Shown in pieces: positions 1-7,563 of a stretch of 64,000 bases of DNA (position 1 is its first letter; each line of letters opens with the position of its first letter). Location of the stretch: the NCBI RefSeq assembly GCF_000336955.1, contig NZ_AOLI01000024.1, positions 1 through 64,000 on the forward strand, written 5' to 3'. Source of the DNA: Haloferax larsenii JCM 13917 (GTDB lineage Archaea > Halobacteriota > Halobacteria > Halobacteriales > Haloferacaceae). The notes beneath the pieces are model-generated. The model saw only the letters and a program-made list of their open reading frames with translations. It did not search any database and had not been told where the DNA came from. A program made the translations under genes and the position numbers.

Positions 1-31
1 AGCCCGGCTCAGAGATGTGTATAAGAGACAG
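1..31. other. Sequencing adapter remnant (Nextera/Tn5 mosaic end) at contig edge
   Basis: Bases 13-31 read AGATGTGTATAAGAGACAG, the 19-base Tn5 mosaic end used in Nextera libraries. The bases just before it (GGCTCAG) resemble the i7-side adapter with one mismatch. Reading frames through this block begin with MCIRDR or MYKRQ, as expected from translated adapter. This is not genomic sequence, and open frames running through it are artificial. Confidence 0.95.
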
Positions 32-307
32 GAACCGATGTTCGCCGTCGAACAGGCCGGGCACGAGAAGGTGGCCGAGCCACCTGAACTCCCGGTGTTT
101 CTCACAGTGCGTCACGTCGGGTTCGAACACCGATTCGCGCCCGCCCGGCGGCATGAGGTGGACAGTCAGCGTCGCGCCCTCGTTGACTCGGCCGGCGACG
201 CGCATGAAGGGGTTCCACTCGTGGTAGTGGTCGAAATCGACGAGCACGTCCCACACCCGTTCCGGCGGCGCGTCGATTTCGATGCTCGTGGTCAGTTCAC
301 GGGCCAT
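32..307 (-). CDS. SRPBCC (START-like) family protein, 3' end cut by contig edge
   Basis: Reverse-strand frame starting with ATG at 305-307 and running without a stop into the adapter at the contig edge, so only about 92 residues are present. The N-terminus (ARELTTSIEIDAPPERVWDV) and the following FDHYHEWNPF segment are typical of SRPBCC proteins, which form a hydrophobic ligand-binding cup. Known members include polyketide cyclase-like proteins and small stress proteins. The ligand cannot be told from sequence. It is divergent from the phosphatase homologue at 382 with a 74-base gap. The missing C-terminal part should lie on the next contig. Confidence 0.8.
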
Positions 308-381
308 ACGGAGGTATTTGTCCCCCAGCACCGTGAATCTCGCGCGGAACGTTCATTGCGGGTGCGACAAGAGACGGAAAC

Positions 382-1026
382 ATGGCAACCCTTCTTCTCG
401 CCCGGAGCGGCGAGACGACGTGGTACCGCGAGGGGCGTGTGCAGGGGTGGGCACCCGTTTCGTTGTCCGACGACGGGCGGCGACAAGCAGACGCACTCGC
501 ACGCCACGTCGAACGGGCATACGGCGTCGACCGTATCGTCACCTCGGACATCGAACGCGCACGCGAGACGGCACAGTTCGTCGCCGACGCGGTCGGTGTC
601 GAACCGGCGTTCGACCCGGCGTGGCGCGACCGCGATGCGGGGTCGCTTCAGGGACTCGACGCCAGGGGCGTCTTCGCGAAGTATCCGCAGTACGCGCTCA
701 GAGATGTCGGTGTTCCGGCGACGCGCGAGCGACCGCCAAGCGGCGAAAGCCTCGTCGAGGCGCGCCGCCGCGTCGTCACGGCGTTCGATGGACTCGTCGG
801 GTCACTCGACGACGACGAGACGGTCGTGGTCGTCACCCACGGGACGCCGATTCGCCTCGTTCTCGGAGCGGTGAAAGAACTCGATACCGTCGATGCGATA
901 CTCGCACAGGAACTCGACCATGGATGTCTGTGCGAACTCGACGTCGCAGTCGCGACGGACGACGTAGGCGACGAGCCAACCGTGACTGTCGTCGCGGAGA
1001 ATCTGTCGCAGTTCGACGCGGCCTGA
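382..1026 (+). CDS. Histidine phosphatase family protein with the catalytic His replaced by Ser
   Basis: 214 residues with the phosphoglycerate-mutase fold pattern: LLLARSGETTWYREGRVQGW at the N-terminus, IVTSDIERARETA around residues 52-64 and VVVTHGTPIRL around residues 149-159. Family members use the His of an RHG motif as the phospho-acceptor. Here that codon is AGC, giving R8-S9-G10. The second active-site His (H153) and the arginines are kept. The family hydrolyses or transfers phosphate on small metabolites or proteins, but without the nucleophile this copy is either inactive, uses another mechanism, or binds rather than cleaves. The frame is otherwise intact with normal haloarchaeal codon use, so it does not look like a decaying gene. 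Confidence 0.85.
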   Translation: MATLLLARSGETTWYREGRVQGWAPVSLSDDGRRQADALARHVERAYGVDRIVTSDIERARETAQFVADAVGVEPAFDPAWRDRDAGSLQGLDARGVFAKYPQYALRDVGVPATRERPPSGESLVEARRRVVTAFDGLVGSLDDDETVVVVTHGTPIRLVLGAVKELDTVDAILAQELDHGCLCELDVAVATDDVGDEPTVTVVAENLSQFDAA

Positions 1027-1043
1027 CGCGAGTCGCTGGCTGG

Positions 1044-1925
1044 TTATTTTCGCATCGGGTAGTCCTGTGCGAACACGTCGTCGACGAGCAGGTCGTCTTC
1101 GTCTTCCTCGTCGGCGGCAGGGCTGACGCTGCCGGTTCGGTAGCCGTGTAAATCGAGCGTGACGTGGTCGAAGCCGACGTCTTTGATGTGGTCGCGGGCG
1201 GCACGCACGAAGTCGGGGTCGAGCGCGCGCTCCAGTTCGTCCGGGGCGACTTCGATACGCGCGAGGCCGTCGTGGTCGCGGACGCGGAACTGCTCGAAGC
1301 CCCACGTTCGGAGGATGCGTTCCGCCTGTTCGACGCGCGAGAGACGCTCTTCGGTCACTTCGAGACCGGTCGGGATACGCGACGAGAGACAGGCCATCGA
1401 GGGCTTGTCGGCGACGGAGAGACCGTACTCGTCGGCGATTTCGCGGACTTCCTCTTTCGTGATGTCGTGTGCGAGAAGCGGTGAGACGACTTCTAGCTCT
1501 TCGACGGCGCGGAGTCCCGGTCGGTGACCTTCGCCGGGGTCCGAGGCGTTCGTCCCGTCACAGACTGTCTCGATACCGCGTTCGCGGGCAGCCTCGTACA
1601 TCCGGCCGAGGCGCATCGTCCGGCAGTGATAACATCGGTCGTCGTCGTTCGTCACGAAGTCCGGGTTGTCGAGTTCGGAGAATTCGACGACGACGTGTTC
1701 GATGCCGATTTCGTCGGCGACGCGCGCCGCGTCTTCGAGTTCGGCTTCGGGAAGAGTCTCGCTCTTGGCCGTACAGGCGACCGCGTCCTCGCCGAGGGCG
1801 TCGAACGCGAGGGCGGCGACCACACTGGAGTCTACGCCGCCGGAGAAGGCGACGAGGGCACTGTCTCGTTCCGCGAGTGCCTCGCGTACTGCGTCTGCCT
1901 TCGCCGCGGCGTCTCGCTCGCTCAT
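1044..1925 (-). CDS. larE: LarE, ATP-dependent sacrificial sulfur transferase (nickel-pincer cofactor synthesis)
   Basis: 293 residues. An N-type ATP pyrophosphatase loop (SGGVDSS, residues 28-34) activates the carboxylates of pyridinium-3,5-biscarboxylic acid mononucleotide. LarE then donates sulfur, from its own cysteine or an FeS cluster, to make the nickel-pincer nucleotide of lactate racemase and related enzymes. Visible cysteines include the CYHC pair at 98/101 and C179 in the ACLSSRIP motif; I cannot decide from sequence which sulfur chemistry applies. The start is the ATG of MSERDAA; longer upstream frames lack family similarity. LarB is encoded 5.6 kb away on the other strand, which supports the pathway, but larC and a LarA-type enzyme are not in the window. 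Confidence 0.9.
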   Translation of the reverse strand: MSERDAAAKADAVREALAERDSALVAFSGGVDSSVVAALAFDALGEDAVACTAKSETLPEAELEDAARVADEIGIEHVVVEFSELDNPDFVTNDDDRCYHCRTMRLGRMYEAARERGIETVCDGTNASDPGEGHRPGLRAVEELEVVSPLLAHDITKEEVREIADEYGLSVADKPSMACLSSRIPTGLEVTEERLSRVEQAERILRTWGFEQFRVRDHDGLARIEVAPDELERALDPDFVRAARDHIKDVGFDHVTLDLHGYRTGSVSPAADEEDEDDLLVDDVFAQDYPMRK

Positions 1926-2064
1926 GCGCCCTCCTTCCAAGTCGAGTGGCAAAAGCCCCTCGTCACCGGCGCGCTCGGCCGCAACTTTCCGAATCGGCGC
2001 GGAACCCACCGACGGCGGAGACGACGTACCACTTTTTGTCCCTTGCCGCGATAGGTGCGCCCGA

Positions 2065-4056
2065 ATGGACTTCGAGACCATCCCGGGCGTCGGCGAGAAG
2101 ACGGCGGCGGCGCTCGCGGAACTCGACGACGCCGAGCGAGCGCTGACAGACGGCGACGTCGCGGCGCTCGCACGAGCACCGGGGCTGACGGAGGGCAGGG
2201 CAGCAGCTATCGCGCGCGGAGCCATCCGCCGCGACCACGACGACCCCGGCGGCTTCCTCGCCACCGACCGGGCCTCGGAGTTGTATCGCGACGCGCTCGG
2301 CCTCCTGCAGGACCGCACGGTCACCGACTACGCCGAGAAACGACTGGAGACGCTCTTTCCGACAGGCTCCGCCTCGCGTATCGATGAGGTCCGCGAGTTC
2401 GCCCGTGACGCCGCCGACCTCGACCCCGACCCTGACGTGTTGGCCGCACTCTCGGGCGTCGAACCGCTCTCGGACCCGAAACCGCGTCGCGTCCGCGAGC
2501 GTTGTCTCGCCACGGCCGACGCAGAGCGCTACGCCGCCGCGAAAGAGGCGTTTCCCGAACTCTCAATCGAAGTCGTCGAAGACGCGCGCGGCATCGGCGA
2601 ACTCGCGCGCTCGTACTCGACCGTCATCGTCCTCGACGAGTCCTTTGCGGGCATCGACGTGGACGGCGACGTGCGCGTGCTCCCGGATGCTGCCGAGCGC
2701 ACCCACGAAGTCGTTCCCGAGCGTCTCCTGACGTTCTTCGCCGAGAACCGCGAGGCGCTCGTCGCTGCGGCCGAGGTCCACGACGCCGCGGGAATCGACC
2801 CGCCGTGTAACCTCGACGCGCTCCGCGACGCGCTCTCTCGCCTCGACGACGACGGAACAATCGTCGGCGACGACGAACTCCAGCGACTCACGGCCGCAGT
2901 GGACGACATCGACGCCGCGGTCTCGACCGCCGAATCGGTCGCCAACGACCGCCTCCGCGACGTGATTCGCGAGCGCGACGTGACTATCGAGGGCACGGAC
3001 TTCCTCTCGTTGGTCGAACAGGGTGCGCGCGTCGATTCCCTGCTCTCGCGGGAACTCGAAGACGAGTTCGACGAGGCACTCGCGGCCGCGCGCGACCACT
3101 TCGTGGACTCGCTGGGTCTCCGCCCCGGCGAAGCGGACCTCACGGACCGCGTCTTCCCGGAGAACCCATCGTTCCCACTCGAACACGAAGAAGAAGCGGT
3201 CAGTCGCCTTCGAACCGAACTCAAGGCCGCCCGCGACCGCCGAGCCGCGAAACTGAAAGCCGACCTCGCCGCGGACCTCGGCGACCTGCGCGACCCGGTC
3301 GAGACGCTGGTCCGCGACGCGCTCGAACTCGACGTGCGCCTCGCCATCTCGCGGTTCGCCCGCGACTTCGACTGCGTGTTCCCCGAATTCACGGGCGCTG
3401 CGGGCGACGACGGCCTCGGGACCTTCACCATCGAAGCCGGACGCTCGCCGCTTCTCGACGTGGATTTCGAGGACGTGGACCCCGTCGATTACGAAGTCTC
3501 GGGCGTCACGCTCCTCTCGGGTGTCAACAGCGGTGGGAAGACCTCGACGCTCGACCTCGTGGGACTCGTCGTCGTCCTCGCTCACATGGGCCTTCCCGTC
3601 CCCGCGGAGTCGGTCCGCCTCTCTCGGTTCTCCGAACTCCACTACTACGCCAAGTCGCAGGGGACGCTCGACGCCGGTGCCTTCGAGAGCACGCTTCGGG
3701 ACTTCGCGGCGCTCACCGACGGCGCGGCCGACCGACTCGTCCTCGTGGACGAACTGGAGAGCATCACCGAACCCGGCGCGTCGGCGAAGATTATCGCCGG
3801 AATCCTCGAAGAACTCGCCGAGCAGGGCGCGGCCGCCGTGTTCGTCTCCCACCTCGCGGGCGGCATCCGCGAGGCCGCGGACGTTCCAGTCGCAGTGGAC
3901 GGTATCGAGGCTGTCGGCCTCGAAAACGGCGAACTCGTCGTGAATCGCTCGCCCGTGAAGGACCACCTCGCCCGCTCGACCCCGGAACTCATCGTCGAGA
4001 AGTTGGCGGGCGAGAGCGACGGCGAGTTCTACGGGCGGTTGTTGGAGAAGTTCTAG
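2065..4056 (+). CDS. MutS-related ATPase (archaeal MutS5/MutS2-like) with N-terminal helix-hairpin-helix
   Basis: 663 residues. The N-terminus carries a helix-hairpin-helix DNA-binding motif (IPGVGEKTAAALAEL, residues 4-18) and a second similar element near residue 35. The middle is a long acidic helical MutS core (clamp/lever). The C-terminus is a MutS ABC ATPase with Walker A GVNSGGKTS (about residues 485-494), Walker B RLVLVDELES (about 555-564) and a VSHL switch segment. There is no mismatch-recognition domain with the F-x-E motif and no C-terminal Smr domain visible. That fits archaeal MutS5-type proteins, whose role (branched-DNA or recombination control) is poorly defined. The ATG at 2065 is chosen because the HhH begins immediately after it. 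It is divergent from larE. Confidence 0.85.
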   Translation: MDFETIPGVGEKTAAALAELDDAERALTDGDVAALARAPGLTEGRAAAIARGAIRRDHDDPGGFLATDRASELYRDALGLLQDRTVTDYAEKRLETLFPTGSASRIDEVREFARDAADLDPDPDVLAALSGVEPLSDPKPRRVRERCLATADAERYAAAKEAFPELSIEVVEDARGIGELARSYSTVIVLDESFAGIDVDGDVRVLPDAAERTHEVVPERLLTFFAENREALVAAAEVHDAAGIDPPCNLDALRDALSRLDDDGTIVGDDELQRLTAAVDDIDAAVSTAESVANDRLRDVIRERDVTIEGTDFLSLVEQGARVDSLLSRELEDEFDEALAAARDHFVDSLGLRPGEADLTDRVFPENPSFPLEHEEEAVSRLRTELKAARDRRAAKLKADLAADLGDLRDPVETLVRDALELDVRLAISRFARDFDCVFPEFTGAAGDDGLGTFTIEAGRSPLLDVDFEDVDPVDYEVSGVTLLSGVNSGGKTSTLDLVGLVVVLAHMGLPVPAESVRLSRFSELHYYAKSQGTLDAGAFESTLRDFAALTDGAADRLVLVDELESITEPGASAKIIAGILEELAEQGAAAVFVSHLAGGIREAADVPVAVDGIEAVGLENGELVVNRSPVKDHLARSTPELIVEKLAGESDGEFYGRLLEKF

Positions 4057-4092
4057 AACCTACTTTTCTGCGTCGGGGGCGCTTTTGGTGAC

Positions 4093-4647
4093 TCACTCCT
4101 CGCCCAGCCACTCCTCCCGAAGCAACCCGTACCGAACCAAATCCCGGTGGGCACCATCGACGTACATCAACTTCCGCTGTCGCCCTTCCTCCACGAAGCC
4201 GAGTGATTCCAGAAGGCCGCGAGAGGCGTCGTTGAACGCGTACACTCCAGCGCCCACCGCGGGGGTGTCGTAGGTCCGAAAGGCGTAGTCGATGGCGAGC
4301 GAGACAGACTCCGTTCCGTAGCCTTCGCCGTGGACGTCGGGAACCAGCCAGTAGCCGAGTTCCGGGCGCTTGTAGTGGGCGTCGGCGACGGTCACTTGTC
4401 CGATTCGCGTGATGTCGTCTTCGTCCGGGTCGACCGCGTCGGTGTCTTCGGATTCGAGACAGACGAGAAGTTGGTCCGGCGCGTTGCGGTCGTCGGATAT
4501 CTCGTGTTGCTCGCGGTTCATCAGCGGGTTCCCGAGCGTGTGCCGAAGCTCGGGGTTTGCGGTCGCCCGCTGGGTAAACGGGATGTCTTCGGTCTCGACC
4601 GTTCGGAGCGTGACTCGCTCGCCGCTCGTGACAATTGCGCCGGGCAT
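4093..4647 (-). CDS. GNAT N-acetyltransferase, RimJ/RimL type
   Basis: 184 residues with the RimJ/RimL-like layout: an N-terminal strand SGERVTLRTVETEDIP, substrate-side helices, then the acetyl-CoA loop region LGYWLVPDVHGEGYGTESV (about residues 117-135) and the motif NDASRGLLESLGFVEEGRQR near the C-terminus. These enzymes acetylate protein N-termini or small amines; the substrate here is unknown. The gene is convergent with the MutS-like gene (36-base gap) and divergent from the small membrane protein at 4736. Confidence 0.88.
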   Translation of the reverse strand: MPGAIVTSGERVTLRTVETEDIPFTQRATANPELRHTLGNPLMNREQHEISDDRNAPDQLLVCLESEDTDAVDPDEDDITRIGQVTVADAHYKRPELGYWLVPDVHGEGYGTESVSLAIDYAFRTYDTPAVGAGVYAFNDASRGLLESLGFVEEGRQRKLMYVDGAHRDLVRYGLLREEWLGEE

Positions 4648-4706
4648 GGGTAGAGCGGCGCGGGGGTCCGGTATACGTTTTCTGTGTCGCTGTTCCTATC
4701 ACGCTG

Positions 4707-4712
4707 TTTATA
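4707..4712 (+). promoter_or_regulatory. TATA box of the small membrane protein gene
   Basis: TTTATA lies 24-29 bases before the GTG at 4736, the spacing expected for a leaderless haloarchaeal transcript. This spacing is also the argument for choosing GTG 4736 rather than upstream codons as the start. Confidence 0.55.
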
Positions 4713-4735
4713 GTGTTTTAGGAACACATTTGGCC

Positions 4736-4999
4736 GTGCCCTCCGATTCGCTCTCACCCGAAGAACAGTACGAGATTACCTATCGGGCGACGAAGAACGC
4801 CATCTGGGACGTGCTCGGAACGGCGGTGTATCTGGTGTTTCTCATCTTCGCGGTCGCCCTTGCGCTGTTCGCTATCGCACTCCCGGCGATTGGGTCGCTC
4901 GCGGCCGGAAACGCGAAACCGTTCGTCGTCGGCGTTGCGGTGCTCGGCCTCGCTGTCGCGGGGTTCGGCTCCTATCGTATCTACCAACTGATTCAGTAG
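4736..4999 (+). CDS. Small two-TM membrane protein, unknown function
   Basis: 87 residues starting at a GTG (PSDSLSPEEQYEITYRATKN follows). A charged, helical N-terminal 24 residues precede two hydrophobic segments, roughly residues 27-50 (VYLVFLIFAVALALFAIALP) and 58-76. No catalytic motif is visible. The N-terminal EEQYEITYRATKNAIWDV segment looks like an amphipathic cytoplasmic helix. I do not recognise a functional family; similar two-TM proteins are common in haloarchaea. Confidence 0.7.
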   Translation: MPSDSLSPEEQYEITYRATKNAIWDVLGTAVYLVFLIFAVALALFAIALPAIGSLAAGNAKPFVVGVAVLGLAVAGFGSYRIYQLIQ

Positions 5000-5162
5000 G
5001 TGACGTTACGACTCGCAACTTCCCAGCGAATCGTCGCTCTTCGCCATCGAAGGACCGTGGTCTCTCTGCTCTGTCTCGAACGGTTCGATTTCGGTGCCGT
5101 GTCTGACTTCCGTCCGCCGTCGCGGTAAACGATTAAGTCCCCGGCGCGTGGTACTCTACTCG

Positions 5163-6287
5163 ATGAGGGAGGACCCCGAAGAGGGGATGTTGTCGTGGGA
5201 CGAGACGGTGTTCCGCGACGAGCACGTCTTCGAAATCGACCACATTCCGGAGACGTTCAATCACCGCGAGAGCCAACTCCGGAGTCTGAAGTACGCGCTT
5301 CGCCCGGCAGTCCGGGGTTCTCGCCCCCTGAACACGATGGTTCGCGGACCACCCGGGACTGGCAAGACCACCGCCGTCCAGAAGCTCTTCGGCGAGTTGG
5401 GCACGCAGTCGGGGGTTCGCACGGTCCGGGTGAACTGTCAGGTCGATTCGACCCGGTACGCGGTGTTCTCGCGGGTCTTCGAGCACATCTTCGAGTACGA
5501 ACCCCCGTCGTCGGGCATCTCGTTCAAGAAGCTGTTCGGCCAGATTACCGACCGCCTCGTAGAGGACGACGAAGTACTCGTCGTCGCGCTCGACGACGTG
5601 AACTACCTGTTCTACGAGAACGAGGCCTCCGATACGCTCTATTCGCTGCTTCGCGCCCACGAGGCACATTCCGGGGCGCGCATCGGCGTTATCATCATCT
5701 CGTCGGACCTCTCGCTCGACGTTATCGACGAACTCGACGGGCGCGTCCAGAGCGTCTTCCGCCCCGAAGAGGTGTTTTTCCCCCGGTACGACGTGAACGA
5801 AATCGTGGACATCCTCCGCGGTCGGACCAAACGCGGCTTCCACGAGAACGTCATCGGCGACCCCGAACTCGACCGGGTGGCGGAACTCACTGCCGACAGC
5901 GGCGACCTGCGCGTCGGTATCGATTTACTCCGCCGTGCGGGTCTCCACGCCGAGATGCGCGCCTCGCGGACCGTGGACGAAGAGGACGTCGAAGCCGCCT
6001 ACGACAAGTCGAAGTACGTGCACCTCTCGCGGTGTCTCCGCGGCCTCTCGGACCCCGAACGTGAACTGGTCCGCGTCGTCGCCGAGTTCGACGGCGAACG
6101 CGCCGGTGCAGTGTACGAGGCGTTCAACGAGGAGACCGGGCTTGGTTACACGCGCTACTCCGAACTCGTGAACAAACTCGACCAACTGGGCGTTATCGAG
6201 GCCCGGTACACCGAAATCGAAGGTCGCGGCCGAACCCGCGCTATCTCGCTCGCGTACGACGCGGACGCCGTCTTGGACCGACTCTGA
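5163..6287 (+). CDS. orc4: Orc1/Cdc6-type replication initiator AAA+ protein
   Basis: 374 residues. AAA+ ATPase with Walker A RGPPGTGKTT (residues 61-70), Walker B-type LDDVN (143-147; most homologues have LDE), sensor regions, and a C-terminal winged helix from about residue 285 to the end. Orc1/Cdc6 proteins bind origin recognition boxes and load MCM. The start is ATG 5163 because an ATTAAG box at 5132-5137 sits about 27 bases upstream; the frame stays open 23 codons further but gives no family-like residues. The symbol follows the H. volcanii orc gene that I recall next to rpiA and should be treated as provisional. No repeat cluster typical of an origin is visible beside the gene. Confidence 0.88.
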   Translation: MREDPEEGMLSWDETVFRDEHVFEIDHIPETFNHRESQLRSLKYALRPAVRGSRPLNTMVRGPPGTGKTTAVQKLFGELGTQSGVRTVRVNCQVDSTRYAVFSRVFEHIFEYEPPSSGISFKKLFGQITDRLVEDDEVLVVALDDVNYLFYENEASDTLYSLLRAHEAHSGARIGVIIISSDLSLDVIDELDGRVQSVFRPEEVFFPRYDVNEIVDILRGRTKRGFHENVIGDPELDRVAELTADSGDLRVGIDLLRRAGLHAEMRASRTVDEEDVEAAYDKSKYVHLSRCLRGLSDPERELVRVVAEFDGERAGAVYEAFNEETGLGYTRYSELVNKLDQLGVIEARYTEIEGRGRTRAISLAYDADAVLDRL

Positions 6288-6370
6288 GACTCGGTGACGA
6301 CCCCGGACGGTTCGATTCTCGCTGCCGACCACGACACCCACCTCGACTCTCCGCCCTACGTTTCAGGTCC

Positions 6371-6378
6371 ATTTTTAC
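6371..6378 (+). promoter_or_regulatory. TATA-like promoter element of rpiA
   Basis: ATTTTTAC ends 24 bases before the ATG at 6402, consistent with a leaderless transcript and with rpiA having its own promoter in the 114-base gap after orc4. Confidence 0.45.
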
Positions 6379-6401
6379 TCGCTGCCCGAGTCGCCATAGA
6401 C

Positions 6402-7088
6402 ATGAAGACGACTGGCGGAACCGACGACCAGAAACGCCGCGCCGCCGAGGCCGCGGTCGAAGCAGTCGAAGACGAGATGGTCGTCGGTCTCGGTACCGGG
6501 AGCACGGCCGCCTTCGCAATCGAGGCTCTCGGCGACCTCGTCGCCGACGGAATGGACGTTCGGGGCGTCCCGACCTCCTTCGCGTCTCGCGAACTCGCCC
6601 GCGACTGCGGCGTCCCACTCGCCGACCTCGACGAAATCGACGCACTCGACCTCGCTATCGACGGTGCTGACGAGGTAGCCGACGGCGCGCTCGTGAAAGG
6701 CGGCGGAGCCGCTCACGCCCGCGAGAAGGTTGTCGACGCCTTCGCCGACCGATTCCTCGTCGTCGCCGACCCCTCGAAGCTGGCGGACGAACTCTCGCAC
6801 CCGGTTCCGGTCGAGGTGTTGCCAGACGCCCGCACCACCGTCGCAGCAGCAGTTTCGGACCTCGGCGGCGACCCCGAACTCCGCCGCGCCGAGAGAAAAG
6901 ACGGCCCGGTCGTCACCGATAACGGGAACCTCGTCCTCGATTGCGACTTCGGAACTATCAACGACCCAGGGCCACTCGCCGCTTCGCTGTCGTCGCTTCC
7001 GGGCGTCGTCGAACACGGTATCTTCGCCGGACTCGCAGACGTTGTCTACGTCGGAACCGACGATGGCGTCGACGTAATCGAACTGTAA
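6402..7088 (+). CDS. rpiA: Ribose-5-phosphate isomerase A
   Basis: 228 residues. RpiA interconverts ribose 5-phosphate and ribulose 5-phosphate in the pentose phosphate pathway, feeding PRPP synthesis (prs is encoded at 51846 in the same window). Diagnostic motifs are all present: the phosphate loop VVGLGTGSTAAFAIEAL (residues 28-44), the catalytic segment LAIDGADEV and the KGGGAA loop with the catalytic Glu region that follows (AREK). The length is normal for the family. ATG 6402 is preferred over an open upstream extension because the TATA-like element lies between them. Confidence 0.95.
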   Translation: MKTTGGTDDQKRRAAEAAVEAVEDEMVVGLGTGSTAAFAIEALGDLVADGMDVRGVPTSFASRELARDCGVPLADLDEIDALDLAIDGADEVADGALVKGGGAAHAREKVVDAFADRFLVVADPSKLADELSHPVPVEVLPDARTTVAAAVSDLGGDPELRRAERKDGPVVTDNGNLVLDCDFGTINDPGPLAASLSSLPGVVEHGIFAGLADVVYVGTDDGVDVIEL

Positions 7089-7211
7089 GCCGTCGCGACG
7101 GCTCGCGCAGCGTTCGTTGCAGTCGCTCGCGGATTTGTTGTCGTCTGCTATCGCGCCGAGCGCTGCCGCTCTGGACTGATAAATAAATGAAAGAGAGTAG
7201 TTGAAACCGGT

Positions 7212-7379
7212 TTACAGGTCGCGGGGCTGGACCGTCTTACGGTCGTTCTGCTCAGCACGGCGTGCAGCGTCGTCGAGAAGCTCCTTGACTTCCTCGTCGA
7301 GAGCGTCGTAGAAGTCCGAGGCCACGTTCTTGTCCTGAAGCGCTTCCTTGACGGCTGCCTTGACAATGAGGTCTGCCAT
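7212..7379 (-). CDS. Short single histone-fold protein (55 residues)
   Basis: Reverse-strand gene starting at ATG 7377-7379: MADLIVKAAVKEAL, then a long helix ASDFYDALDEEVKELLDDAA, ending in RKTVQPRDL. The RKTV-x-x-x-D element is the loop 2 signature of archaeal histones, where it normally continues into helix alpha-3. This protein stops there, so it has alpha-1 and alpha-2 only. Small proteins of this type (DUF1931-like, as I recall) are widespread in haloarchaea. Whether it binds DNA is unknown; its surface is acidic apart from the RKT end. A TTAATAAAC box lies about 25 bases upstream. Confidence 0.8.
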   Translation of the reverse strand: MADLIVKAAVKEALQDKNVASDFYDALDEEVKELLDDAARRAEQNDRKTVQPRDL

Positions 7380-7403
7380 ACAGGATATCCTACCGATTCT
7401 CCC

Positions 7404-7412
7404 TTAATAAAC
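7404..7412 (-). promoter_or_regulatory. TATA box of the histone-fold gene
   Basis: On the minus strand this reads GTTTATTAA, 25-33 bases before the ATG at 7379, matching the haloarchaeal box A and leaderless spacing. Confidence 0.55.
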
Positions 7413-7494
7413 ATTCCTATATTGGACGTTAATACCGGCGAATACGGCGGTTATGGCGCTTCTTTGAGGACGAATTTCGGACTGATAGTATCCA

Positions 7495-7504
7495 CTTATA
7501 TATG
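7495..7504 (+). promoter_or_regulatory. TATA-like element upstream of larB
   Basis: CTTATATATG is the strongest AT-rich box between the divergent histone-fold and larB genes. It would give larB a leader of about 30-35 bases. A second weaker candidate, GGTTATGAG near 7531, would give a leaderless message; sequence alone does not decide between them. Confidence 0.4.
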
Positions 7505-7563
7505 TTTTCCGCATCCGTGGGTGAAACGACGGTTATGAGTACGCCTCGGGCCAACGAACGGCC

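Noticed and set aside
17-874. Long plus-strand open frame running from the adapter across the phosphatase gene
   Set aside because: It starts inside adapter sequence (MYKRQ), is rich in Arg, Ser and Thr with no family pattern, and is out of frame with the real gene at 382. GC-rich haloarchaeal DNA has many such shadow frames.
1666-2064. N-terminal extension of the MutS-like gene
   Set aside because: The upstream part of that open frame is antisense to larE and Ser/Arg-rich; the helix-hairpin-helix starts directly after ATG 2065.
5000-5162. Replication origin next to the orc gene
   Set aside because: No set of inverted origin-recognition boxes or long AT-rich unwinding region is visible in the gap; only a single TATA-like box is present.
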